Origin: Lutibacter sp.
GTDB taxonomy: Bacteria > Bacteroidota > Bacteroidia > Flavobacteriales > Flavobacteriaceae
Reading direction: 5' to 3'
Assembly (NCBI RefSeq): GCF_013139515.1
Contig: NZ_WTAR01000007.1
Span: 1 to 38,864, forward strand
DNA: 38,864 nucleotides
A program made the position numbers and the translations under genes. The notes under the pieces were generated by a model, which worked only from the letters and a program-made list of their open reading frames with translations, was not told the origin of the DNA and did no database searches. Positions 25,649-32,725 of the stretch are shown here, piece by piece. Position 1 is the first letter of the stretch. Each line of letters opens with the position of its first letter.

Positions 25649-26611
25649 ATGAAAATACTCGTACAAATTTCTCGACTCATAGTTGTTGTTACATTTATCT
25701 TTTCAGGTTTTGTAAAACTAGTTGACCCTTTAGGTTCTTCGTATAAATTTCAAGAATATTTTGGATATGATGTTTTAAACATGGAGTTTTTAATTCCATA
25801 CGCATTGCCATTTTCTATTCTTTTAATTCTGGGTGAAATTATGTTAGGTGTATTATTGTTTTTGGGTTATTTACCAAAGTTAACGGTGTGGAGCTTATTA
25901 GGAATGATACTTGTTTTCTTGTTTTTAACATGGTATTCTTCTTATTACGATAAGGTTACAGATTGTGGATGTTTTGGAGATGCTGTTAAATTATCAACTT
26001 GGGGAACGTTTTATAAAAATGTTGTCTTGGTTATTTTAATATTGATTTTAGTCTTAAAACAACAGTTTATAAAACCATTATTTAGTTTAACAATTTCAAA
26101 GTGGATTACTTTTTTATCGTTTTTCACCTTTTTATATATTACATACCATGTCTTAGTGCATTTACCAATTATAGATTTTAGACCATACGCAGTTGGTAAA
26201 AATATTTCTGAAGGAATGGAATATATAGGAGAAGAAGAACCTCCAATACATGATTTCTTTTTAGAATCTGTTGAAGGAGAAGATTTAACCGAAGCTGTAC
26301 TTGCTAAAGATAATGTGCTATTAATAGTTGCGTATAATTTAAGTAAAAGCGATTTACAAGGTTTTTCGGCTATTAAAAAAGTTTCAGATGAAGCTATTAA
26401 AAAAGGATACACTGTCTATACGTTAACATCTTCTATGAATGAAGAATATTTAAAAATCAAAAATAAATTCAATTTAAATGTAGAAATGCTTTTTTGTGAT
26501 GAAACTACATTAAAAACTATTATTAGGTCAAACCCTGGAGTACTTACCTTGGAAAAAGGAACTGTAACAGGTAAATGGAGCTGGGTTGGTGCTGATGTCA
26601 TTAAATTATAA
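25649..26611 (+). CDS. BT_3928-like DoxX/MauE membrane protein with thioredoxin-like C-terminus
   Basis: Inner-membrane protein of 320 aa. Residues about 1-180 hold a DoxX/MauE-like four-helix bundle plus one more helix; between helices lies TDCGCFGDAVKLSTWGTFYK, a Cys-Gly-Cys box usual in this family. The last 120 residues (after EEEPPIHDFFLE) form a thioredoxin-like periplasmic domain (NVLLIVAYNLSKSDLQ; GYTVYTLTSSMNEE), but without a CxxC active site. The family is known by the name BT_3928 and its function is unproven; a role in disulphide or quinone-linked redox chemistry is likely from MauE and DoxX. It adjoins DUF1599 (1 bp) and crcB (4 bp). Confidence 0.83.
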   Translation: MKILVQISRLIVVVTFIFSGFVKLVDPLGSSYKFQEYFGYDVLNMEFLIPYALPFSILLILGEIMLGVLLFLGYLPKLTVWSLLGMILVFLFLTWYSSYYDKVTDCGCFGDAVKLSTWGTFYKNVVLVILILILVLKQQFIKPLFSLTISKWITFLSFFTFLYITYHVLVHLPIIDFRPYAVGKNISEGMEYIGEEEPPIHDFFLESVEGEDLTEAVLAKDNVLLIVAYNLSKSDLQGFSAIKKVSDEAIKKGYTVYTLTSSMNEEYLKIKNKFNLNVEMLFCDETTLKTIIRSNPGVLTLEKGTVTGKWSWVGADVIKL

Positions 26612-26615
26612 TATA

Positions 26616-26987
26616 ATGAAACAAGCTTTATTAGTATTTGTAGGTGGTGGTTTTGGAAGTGTTGCAAGATATTTAGTTGGTAAGTGGCTAAATAATATTG
26701 AAAATGCCATTCCGTATGGTACAATGTTGTCTAATGTGCTTGGTAGTTTGTTGATTGGTGTTATTTTAGGTTATTTGGGTAGAACAGGAAATATGTCTCA
26801 AAGTCAATCTTTATTACTTGCTACAGGTTTCTGTGGTGGATTTACTACTTTTTCTACTTTTGCTTATGAAAATCATCTTTTAATCAAAAATGGTGATTAC
26901 TTTAGTTTTTTACCTTACACATTACTGTCTTTGATTTTAGGTTTTACAGCTGTATTTTTAGGTTTATACATTTCAAAGCTTCTTTAA
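26616..26987 (+). CDS. crcB: Fluoride efflux channel CrcB/Fluc
   Basis: A 123-aa four-helix fluoride channel that dimerises in antiparallel form. MKQALLVFVGGGFGSVARYL opens with the GG-GG-x-SVAR signature, and the central GFCGGFTTFSTFAYE box carries the Phe and Thr residues that line the pore. I chose the ATG at 26616 because the family starts with MKQ; a longer frame from 26586 would overlap the preceding gene by 26 bp with no family support. Fluoride riboswitches often precede crcB, but none is recognisable in the 4-bp gap; the gene seems to rely on the upstream operon. One copy only. Confidence 0.93.
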   Translation: MKQALLVFVGGGFGSVARYLVGKWLNNIENAIPYGTMLSNVLGSLLIGVILGYLGRTGNMSQSQSLLLATGFCGGFTTFSTFAYENHLLIKNGDYFSFLPYTLLSLILGFTAVFLGLYISKLL

Positions 26988-27057
26988 TTCGTAATATAAA
27001 CGGTTAATATTTACTTCTTTTTTCCTTTACAAAATAATAATTAACGATTATTGAAAA

Positions 27058-27240
27058 TGATACCCCTAATTTTTAGGGGTATCAAACAAATATTCTTCAT
27101 TTTAGGGCAATTGACCCCTTTGAAAATCAAAAATTACCATATAAAAATCATTTAAATTTACGAACCCTATAAAAAAACAGGGTATAATTATGATTATTTA
27201 TAAAAATAACTCAGTTAACCCTATAAAATTAGGGGGTTAT
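27058..27240 (+). promoter_or_regulatory. Cluster of ACCCTA/TAGGGT inverted repeats upstream of the P-II gene
   Basis: The 304-bp gap after crcB holds no gene. It has a perfect 11-bp inverted repeat TGATACCCCTA (27058-27068) with TAGGGGTATCA (27074-27084), a looser GGGCAATTGACCC at 27105-27117, ACCCTA-N9-AGGGT at 27164-27183, and ACCCTA-N6-TAGGGG at 27218-27235. The last one occupies the -33 area of the predicted promoter. Repetition of the same core suggests binding sites for a dimeric regulator. No candidate protein is visible. Confidence 0.5.
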
Positions 27241-27252
27241 AAAATATAATTA

Positions 27253-27260
27253 TATTTTTG
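27253..27260 (+). promoter_or_regulatory. Candidate -7 element of the P-II/amtB promoter
   Basis: TATTTTTG fits TAnnTTTG and gives a start near 27267, about 25 nt before the ATG. The -33 TTG is absent; the palindrome at 27216-27239 takes its place, a layout expected for an activator-dependent promoter. Confidence 0.5.
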
Positions 27261-27291
27261 ACCCGAAATCAACTATTAAAATCATTTTATT

Positions 27292-27630
27292 ATGAAGAAA
27301 ATTGAAGCAATTATTAGAAAATCAAAATTTGATGAAGTAAAGGAAGCTTTGCATCAAATTGAAGTCAACTTTTTCAGTTACTGGGATGTAACAGGGGTTG
27401 GTAATGAAAAACAAGGCCATGTGTATAGAGGAGTTAGTTACAGTACTTCAGATATTCAACGTAGATTTTTATCAATTATAGTTTCTGATCCATTTTTAGA
27501 GATTACAATTGACGCTATTTTGAAATCTGCAGGGACAGGAAATGTAGGAGATGGGAAAATATTTGTTTCGGATGTTTTAGAATCTTACAGAATTAGAACA
27601 GGAGAAAAAGGGAAAGACTCAATAAAATAA
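27292..27630 (+). CDS. glnK: P-II family nitrogen regulatory protein (GlnK-like)
   Basis: Trimeric sensor of ATP/ADP and 2-oxoglutarate that gates the adjacent ammonium transporter. The 112-aa protein begins MKKIEAIIRKSKFDEVKEAL and carries TGNVGDGKIFVSDV and YRIRTGEKG, the ATP-site motifs. Tyr50 in VYRGVSY aligns with the uridylylated Tyr51 of E. coli GlnB. The T loop is unusual after that point, with SYSTSDIQRRFL in place of the E. coli EYMVDFLPKVK, so target contacts probably differ from those of proteobacterial GlnB/GlnK. The next gene is amtB, 32 bp on, across an AC-rich, unstructured spacer. GlnK rather than GlnB is inferred from that linkage. Confidence 0.92.
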   Translation: MKKIEAIIRKSKFDEVKEALHQIEVNFFSYWDVTGVGNEKQGHVYRGVSYSTSDIQRRFLSIIVSDPFLEITIDAILKSAGTGNVGDGKIFVSDVLESYRIRTGEKGKDSIK

Positions 27631-27662
27631 AACACAACACAACAACAACAAACTATTATATT

Positions 27663-28904
27663 ATGGAGAACACATTATTTACTACGAACAATGTTTGGAT
27701 GATGATTTGCACGGCATTGGTATTTTTTATGCACTTAGGATTTTCATTGTTAGAGATAGGATTAACAAGACAAAAAAATACAATAAATATATTATTTAAA
27801 AATGTATTTATTATTTCAATAGGAATGGTATTATATGCATTAGTTGGTTTCAACTTAATGTATCCAGGGTCATTTATAGCAGGAGTAGTTCCTGATTATT
27901 TTATTGATTTATTTGGATTATCACTTCCTGAAAACGGATTAACTGCTGAATATGCAGGGGGAGGTTATACATATTGGACTGACTTTTTGTTTCAAGGAAT
28001 GTTTGCAGCTACAGCAGCAACAATTGTTTCGGGAGCAGTTGCTGAAAGAATTAAATTAGGACCGTTTATGATTTTTACAATCATTTATGTTGGAGTAGTT
28101 TATCCAATTACAGGCTCTTGGAAATGGGGAACGGGTTGGTTAGATGAATTAGGATTTTATGACTTTGCAGGATCAACATTGGTACATTCAGTTGGTGGAT
28201 GGGCAGCATTAGTAGCAGTTTGGTTACTAGGTGCAAGAATTGGGAAATTTAAAAAAGATGGTTCATTAGGAGCTATACCAGGGCACAATATTCCTATTGC
28301 TACAGCAGGTGTATTTATTTTATGGTTAGGATGGTTTGGATTTAACGGAGGTTCTGTACTTTCTGCAGACCCAGGTGTAACATCACTAGTATTAGTAACT
28401 ACATGTTTAGCCGCAGCAACTGGTGGATTATCAGCATTTTTATTCTCTCTATTAAAATACAAGCAATACGATTTATCGATGTTTTTAAATGGTATACTTG
28501 GTGGATTAGTTGGTATTACAGCTGGTGCAGATGTTATGAGCGTAACAGACTCTATTCTAATAGGTGCGGTTGCAGGTTGTCTAATTGTATTTGGAGTAGC
28601 GTTAATTGATAAATTAAAATTAGATGATCCAGTTGGAGCAATTGCAGTTCACTTAATTTGTGGAATTTGGGGAACTTTAGCAGTAGGAATTTTTGGAGAT
28701 CTAGCAAGTTGGTCTCAATTAGGATACCAAGCTATTGGGGTAGTTTCAATTGGAGCATTTTGTTTAATATCAGCATATGCTATCATTAAAACTTTAAAAG
28801 TAACAGTAGGTATTAGAGTATCAGTAGAGGAAGAGCAAGAAGGTTTAGATATTCACGAACACGGTATGGATGCTTATCCAGATTTTCGTTTAAATCAACA
28901 CTAA
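27663..28904 (+). CDS. amtB: Ammonium transporter AmtB
   Basis: Trimeric ammonium channel of the inner membrane, 413 aa with about 11 helices. The twin-histidine pore pair is present as H175 in STLVHSVGGWAALV and H330 in PVGAIAVHLICGIWG, and the phenylalanine gate lies in LFQGMFAATAATIVSGAVAE. There is no cleavable signal peptide, which is normal for the shorter Amt forms. The C-terminal tail ends with DIHEHGMDAYPDFRLNQH, the region that binds P-II proteins. Upstream is the P-II gene, downstream a barrel protein gene across a 137-bp gap with strong hairpins. Expression is presumably raised under low ammonium. Confidence 0.96.
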   Translation: MENTLFTTNNVWMMICTALVFFMHLGFSLLEIGLTRQKNTINILFKNVFIISIGMVLYALVGFNLMYPGSFIAGVVPDYFIDLFGLSLPENGLTAEYAGGGYTYWTDFLFQGMFAATAATIVSGAVAERIKLGPFMIFTIIYVGVVYPITGSWKWGTGWLDELGFYDFAGSTLVHSVGGWAALVAVWLLGARIGKFKKDGSLGAIPGHNIPIATAGVFILWLGWFGFNGGSVLSADPGVTSLVLVTTCLAAATGGLSAFLFSLLKYKQYDLSMFLNGILGGLVGITAGADVMSVTDSILIGAVAGCLIVFGVALIDKLKLDDPVGAIAVHLICGIWGTLAVGIFGDLASWSQLGYQAIGVVSIGAFCLISAYAIIKTLKVTVGIRVSVEEEQEGLDIHEHGMDAYPDFRLNQH

Positions 28905-28914
28905 TTATCACATA

Positions 28915-28951
28915 TTAAATTGGTAGTTAGCTATGTTAACTACCAATTTAA
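28915..28951 (+). repeat. Perfect 15-bp inverted repeat (hairpin) after amtB
   Basis: TTAAATTGGTAGTTA (28915-28929) pairs perfectly with TAACTACCAATTTAA (28937-28951) around a 7-nt loop. No T run follows, so it is more likely a processing or stability element than a simple terminator. Two smaller hairpins follow: TAAGTGA/TCACTTA at 28977-28994 and GGCAA/TTGCC at 28999-29011. Confidence 0.75.
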
Positions 28952-29041
28952 ATTCCATTTATTTAAAAATATTAATTAAGTGATTTTTCACTTAGCAGGG
29001 CAATTATTGCCAAAAATTATTTACAATTAAAACATTAATTT

Positions 29042-29722
29042 ATGAAAACAATTAAAAGAACATTATTAGTATTGGTAGCAGTAATATCAATTAGTACAAT
29101 GAATGCACAAGAAGAACCTAAAGCTTCATTTGATATTGGAGTTGATTTTGCAAGTAGGTATGTATGGAGAGGTTTAGAATTTTCTGATTCTCCAGCAGTT
29201 CAACCATATGCTGAATATAGTTCAGGAAATTTCACATTAGGAGCTTGGGCTTCTTACGAAACTGGAGGACAGGTAGTTGGTCAGGAATTTGATTTTTATG
29301 CAGGGTATTCATTTGGAGCTGTATCTTTAGGGTTTACAGATTACGCATTTCCAGTTGATGGTTTATCAGATGGATATTTTCAAATTAAAAATCACGTTGG
29401 TGAAGCAACTATAAGTTTTGATGGTGTAGAAAAATTTCCTTTATCTTTAATGTTAGGGGTAAATGTATATAATGATGATGCAAATTCAGTATACACAGAA
29501 ATTGGATATCCGTTTACAATTGGCGAAACAGAATTAAGTGCTTTTGTTGGTGCTGGTAACGAAATATACAGTGTAGATGGTGAGTTTACAGTTACTAATT
29601 TTGGAATTTCTGCAGGAAAAGATATTAAAATGACAGATTCATTTAGTTTAGGTGTTTCAGCATCAGCTATTTTTAATCCTGACACTGAAGATGCTTATTT
29701 AGTATTCTTAATTTCACTATAA
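29042..29722 (+). CDS. Secreted beta-barrel protein (TorF-like putative porin) of the ammonium cluster
   Basis: A 226-aa exported protein with signal peptide (MKTIKRTLLVLVAVISISTM, then NAQ). The mature part is a barrel-like series of amphipathic strands that ends in aromatic-rich SASAIFNPDTEDAYLVFLIS. The early SRYVWRGLEFSDSPAVQPYA box recalls the TorF-like putative porin family, in which SRY-x-x-RG is a hallmark. Position behind the P-II gene and amtB suggests an outer-membrane channel serving ammonium uptake, but that is inferred only from neighbourhood. A terminator follows at 29746. Confidence 0.75.
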   Translation: MKTIKRTLLVLVAVISISTMNAQEEPKASFDIGVDFASRYVWRGLEFSDSPAVQPYAEYSSGNFTLGAWASYETGGQVVGQEFDFYAGYSFGAVSLGFTDYAFPVDGLSDGYFQIKNHVGEATISFDGVEKFPLSLMLGVNVYNDDANSVYTEIGYPFTIGETELSAFVGAGNEIYSVDGEFTVTNFGISAGKDIKMTDSFSLGVSASAIFNPDTEDAYLVFLISL

Positions 29723-29745
29723 AAATAATTCACAAGTATTTATTT

Positions 29746-29784
29746 AAAAAGCCTATTCAGAAAATTTCTGAATAGGCTTTTTTT
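29746..29784 (+). terminator. Bidirectional terminator between the barrel gene and the DUF1684 gene
   Basis: AGCCTATTCAG pairs with CTGAATAGGCT around AAAATTT, flanked by five A and seven T. It serves both convergent genes; its last bases touch the DUF1684 stop codon. Confidence 0.88.
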
Positions 29785-30400
29785 AATGATGTTTACCAAA
29801 GGCTTTTACACCAGCCAAAATCGAAATTTTCAAATTATTTTCAGAAGGTGGTATTGGGCAAGAGTATCTACTGTTGTAAGCACAATACGGGTTGTAAGCT
29901 TTGTTAAAATCTATGATAATTGTTTCGCTTCCTTCTGAAGGGATTTCCAAATCAATATAACGTCCACCACCATAACTTAAGCTACCATTTGTAGTATCGT
30001 TAAAAGGGATAAATAGATAGTCTTCATATTCTACATCTGTCATTAATTTTTGATTTTGATAAATACTTAATTCTAATTGTTCACCATTTAAGGTAAAACG
30101 AGCTATTCCGTATTTTTTATACAAAGGCAAACGGTCTGTTGTTGTTTGCATTTCAAAAATTGGGGTATTTGGTGTTAATTCAAAAGAAGCTTCAACTTTA
30201 TATTTTTCATCAATTTTAAAAAACTCTAACCCTTTAAATGTTTTTAAATCTTTTTTTGTTAAAGGAGATGTTGTTGCATCACTATAATGCGTATTCAACT
30301 CGTGTTGAACTAATCTAATCTCGTCTTCATACGAAGTTTTTTGAGCAGTACAGTTGCTAAATATGGCGATTATTGTTAAAGTAAAAAATAATTGTTTCAT
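29783..30400 (-). CDS. DUF1684 lipoprotein
   Basis: A 205-aa protein with a lipobox-like N-terminus (MKQLFFTLTIIAIFSNCTAQ, C17). The DUF1684 signature is near the C-terminus: LSYGGGRYIDLEIP and DFNKAYNPYCAYNSRYSCPI followed by PPSENNLKISI. The conserved Cys and Asn/Tyr box is diagnostic of the family, but no enzymatic role has been shown. It is monocistronic and divergent from the MFS transporter, over a 250-bp spacer. Confidence 0.87.
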   Translation of the reverse strand: MKQLFFTLTIIAIFSNCTAQKTSYEDEIRLVQHELNTHYSDATTSPLTKKDLKTFKGLEFFKIDEKYKVEASFELTPNTPIFEMQTTTDRLPLYKKYGIARFTLNGEQLELSIYQNQKLMTDVEYEDYLFIPFNDTTNGSLSYGGGRYIDLEIPSEGSETIIIDFNKAYNPYCAYNSRYSCPIPPSENNLKISILAGVKAFGKHH

Positions 30401-30456
30401 AGTTGAATTGTTAGATGTTCAAAAGTACTAAATATTATTAGTTTGATAAAAAAATG

Positions 30457-30485
30457 TTGTTTATTCGAAATATTTTGTAGTTTTG
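30457..30485 (+). promoter_or_regulatory. Promoter of the MFS transporter leader
   Basis: TTG (30457-30459), 18-bp spacer, TAGTTTTG (30478-30485), a full match to the Bacteroidota consensus. The predicted start near 30491 gives a leader of about 160 nt before the MFS start codon. Confidence 0.6.
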
Positions 30486-30506
30486 ATAAAAATATAAGAG
30501 AATTTT

Positions 30507-30581
30507 ATGAATAATTGTAAGCTAAATAGCACCGTAATTAAGTGGTTTTTAAAAGACTATCGGGATATGTATATGTTATAA
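30507..30581 (+). CDS. Candidate 24-codon leader peptide before the MFS gene
   Basis: A short frame opens with ATG about 16 nt after the predicted transcription start and ends with TAA 32 bp before an intrinsic terminator. The peptide begins MNNCKLNSTVIKWF and contains one Cys, one Trp, several Lys/Arg and three Met residues beyond none of which forms a run. Its placement between promoter and terminator is the reason for calling it. Translation is unproven; a chance short ORF is quite possible. Confidence 0.3.
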   Translation: MNNCKLNSTVIKWFLKDYRDMYML

Positions 30582-30613
30582 TTATTTAAGAATAAATAAT
30601 ATCAATTCATTTT

Positions 30614-30639
30614 AAACCCGGCTTTTAGCCGGGTTTTTT
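30614..30639 (+). terminator. Intrinsic terminator inside the MFS leader (attenuator candidate)
   Basis: AAACCCGGC (30614-30622) pairs with GCCGGGTTT (30628-30636) around TTTTA and ends in a T6 run. It is the most GC-rich hairpin in the window and lies only 11 nt before the MFS start codon, so transcripts from the upstream promoter must read through it to express the transporter. Confidence 0.85.
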
Positions 30640-30650
30640 AATTTTACACT

Positions 30651-31871
30651 ATGGTAAAAAAAGCAGTAAATAGTTACCACAATTCATTTAAAGGACTATC
30701 AAAAGAAGTTTGGTGGTTGGCTTTAATAACATTTATTAATAGGGCAGGCACCATGGTATTACCTTTCTTATCATTGTATTTAACGGAGAACTTAAAGTTA
30801 ACTTTAGGTCAAGTAGGTTGGATTATGACAAGCTTTGGAGTGGGTTCATTGTTAGGCTCTTGGCTTGGAGGTAAACTAACGGATAAATTTGGGTTTTATA
30901 AAGTAATGTTTTGGAGTTTGCTAATAACAGGGTTTCTATTTATTGGCCTTCAATATGTATCTACGTTTATGGGTTTTGCAATAGGGATTTTTTTAACAAT
31001 GACCGTTGCTGATACTTTTAGACCTGCAATGTTTGTATCTTTAAAAGCTTATAGTAAGCCTGAAAACCAAACAAGATCGTTAACATTAATTCGTTTGGCA
31101 ATTAACTTAGGATTCTCATTTGGACCATTTTTAGGGGGTCTTATTATCACTACCTTAAGTTATTCAGGTCTTTTTTGGATTGATGGAATTACTTGTATTT
31201 CGGCTATATTATTGATGAGAGTTGTTTTAAAGGAAAAAGAATTTCTTCCGAAGAAAATTGAAGCAAGTTCAGAGAATAATGTAACATCTATTTTTAAAGA
31301 TAAACCTTATTGGATATTTTTAGCAGTGGTTTTTTTAATGGGCTTTGTGTTTTTACAATTGTTTACAACAATGCCGTTGTATTATAAGGAAGTTCATGCG
31401 TTAACTGAAGTAGAAATAGGATTGATAATGGCTATGAACGGGTTTTTAATTTTCTTATTTGAAATGCCTTTAATTCATTATATAGAAACGAAATTATTAG
31501 ATAAGTTTAAAATTATTAGTTGGAGTTTGGTGTTGTTTGCATTAAGCTTTATGTTATTAAATGTGTCAGCTTGGGTTGGAATTTTAGTAATAAGTATGTT
31601 GTTTATCACACTTGGTGAAATGCTGGCATTTCCGTTTACAAATAATTTTGCAATGAATAGAGCACCATCAGGCAAAGAAGGACTTTATTTAGCTTCGTAT
31701 TCTATGGCTTTTTCGTTTGCACATATTTTTAGTGCAAAAACAGGAATGGAAATGATTGCAAGGTTTGGTTTTGAATTTAACTGGTACTTAATGGGTGGTT
31801 TAGGATTCTTGTCAGTTGCATTAATGTGGTGGTTAAGAAAATCTTTAGATGCTCAAAAAGCAGTGGAATAA
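30651..31871 (+). CDS. MFS transporter, MdtH/YajR-like drug:proton antiporter type
   Basis: A 406-aa inner-membrane transporter with about 12 hydrophobic helices. The first half contains the MFS motif A-like loop between helices 2 and 3 (LGGKLTDKFGFYKVMFWSLL), and motif C-like GFSFGPFLGGLI near helix 5. The order of helices and the start MVKKAVNSYHNSFKGLSKEV suit DHA1-type exporters. The substrate is not evident. Upstream is an attenuator-like leader, which would fit an inducible pump. The gene following is on the opposite strand. Confidence 0.85.
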   Translation: MVKKAVNSYHNSFKGLSKEVWWLALITFINRAGTMVLPFLSLYLTENLKLTLGQVGWIMTSFGVGSLLGSWLGGKLTDKFGFYKVMFWSLLITGFLFIGLQYVSTFMGFAIGIFLTMTVADTFRPAMFVSLKAYSKPENQTRSLTLIRLAINLGFSFGPFLGGLIITTLSYSGLFWIDGITCISAILLMRVVLKEKEFLPKKIEASSENNVTSIFKDKPYWIFLAVVFLMGFVFLQLFTTMPLYYKEVHALTEVEIGLIMAMNGFLIFLFEMPLIHYIETKLLDKFKIISWSLVLFALSFMLLNVSAWVGILVISMLFITLGEMLAFPFTNNFAMNRAPSGKEGLYLASYSMAFSFAHIFSAKTGMEMIARFGFEFNWYLMGGLGFLSVALMWWLRKSLDAQKAVE

Positions 31872-31883
31872 ATAGTAGTCCTA

Positions 31884-32690
31884 TTAAAAATGGCTTTCTA
31901 ATTTTACATGTAATTCTTTAAAATAATCAAAAGAATGTAGGATCCGAGAGCCAAACCAACTAAATAATTCACCATCACCAAAAACAGTGATAGATCTATT
32001 TGTATATGATCCAATTTCCATGGCGTGTTCATCTTTAAAAGAATAAGGTTCTGAAGATAAAATAATAACATCTGGATCTCCTTCGTGTCTAATTTTGTCA
32101 ATTTCTATTTTTGGATATCTACTCATATGCTTATAAATGTTTTCAAACTTATTCAGTTTTAATAATTCGTGAATATAAGTGTCGTTTCCAGCAACCATCC
32201 AAGGATTTGCCCAAATAAAATAAGCTACTTTTCTAGTAGGTTTATCTTTTATAAATTGTTTAAAATCGGCTAATTTAAATTCTATTTTATGAGCTAAGTT
32301 ATCGCTTTCAGTTCGTCTGTTAAAAATTGTACCTAAACTTAAAATTAAATCTATTGAATCTTGAATTGTAGCTACATCAGAAAAATAAGTAGGAGCTATT
32401 TTTTCTAATTCAGGAAGAAAATTAAAGGAGTTTTCTTCTTTGCTGCATAAAATAAAATCGGGATTTAAGGCTTTAATTTTTTTAAAATCTACTTTTTTTG
32501 TGCCACCAACAATAGTTTTGGTTGATTTTAAATGATAGGGATGTACACAAAACTTAGTAATGCCAACCAACTCATTTTCTAACCCTAAATCACATAATAA
32601 TTCAGTTTGAGATGGTACTAAAGAAATAATTCTTTTTGGAGTGCTTTTTAATGAAATGTCTCTTCCTAATTGATCTTTAACTACTTTCAT
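31884..32690 (-). CDS. BtuF/FecB-fold helical-backbone substrate-binding protein without signal peptide
   Basis: A 268-aa protein of the helical-backbone metal-receptor superfamily (MKVVKDQLGRDISLKSTPKR, then IISLVPSQTELLCDLGLENE; DFKKIKALNPDFILCSKEEN; YFIWANPWMVAGNDTYIHEL). The members that deliver cobalamin or siderophores to ABC importers carry signal peptides, but this one begins directly with the fold, so it should be cytoplasmic unless an upstream start was missed. No permease or ATPase adjoins. The ATG at 32690 was chosen; a TTG at 32699 lies inside a TACTTTTG promoter element. Ligand unknown. Confidence 0.83.
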   Translation of the reverse strand: MKVVKDQLGRDISLKSTPKRIISLVPSQTELLCDLGLENELVGITKFCVHPYHLKSTKTIVGGTKKVDFKKIKALNPDFILCSKEENSFNFLPELEKIAPTYFSDVATIQDSIDLILSLGTIFNRRTESDNLAHKIEFKLADFKQFIKDKPTRKVAYFIWANPWMVAGNDTYIHELLKLNKFENIYKHMSRYPKIEIDKIRHEGDPDVIILSSEPYSFKDEHAMEIGSYTNRSITVFGDGELFSWFGSRILHSFDYFKELHVKLESHF

Positions 32691-32696
32691 ACATTG

Positions 32697-32704
32697 CAAA
32701 AGTA
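32697..32704 (-). promoter_or_regulatory. Candidate -7 element before the BtuF-like gene
   Basis: TACTTTTG (minus strand) matches TAnnTTTG and ends 6 nt before the ATG at 32690, implying a leaderless or nearly leaderless mRNA. No TTG -33 element was found. Confidence 0.4.
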
Positions 32705-32725
32705 GTTAAACTAAATAAATTATTC

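Noticed and set aside
26586-26615. N-terminal extension of crcB overlapping the previous gene
   Set aside because: CrcB homologues begin at MKQALLVFVGGG-like sequence, and 26616 gives the usual length and a 4-bp gap.
27058-27084. The perfect inverted repeat as an intrinsic terminator of crcB
   Set aside because: It has 5-nt loop and good stem but no T run on either strand; repetition of its core downstream suits binding sites better. Termination is not excluded.
26988-27291. Fluoride riboswitch or other riboswitch between crcB and the P-II gene
   Set aside because: The gap is downstream of crcB, and no conserved fluoride-aptamer pattern or other known riboswitch core was seen.
30491-30639. 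A stand-alone small RNA ending at the strong terminator
   Set aside because: Not excluded, but it would leave the MFS gene 11 nt later without any promoter; a leader role explains both. Kept as the alternative reading in the attenuator finding.
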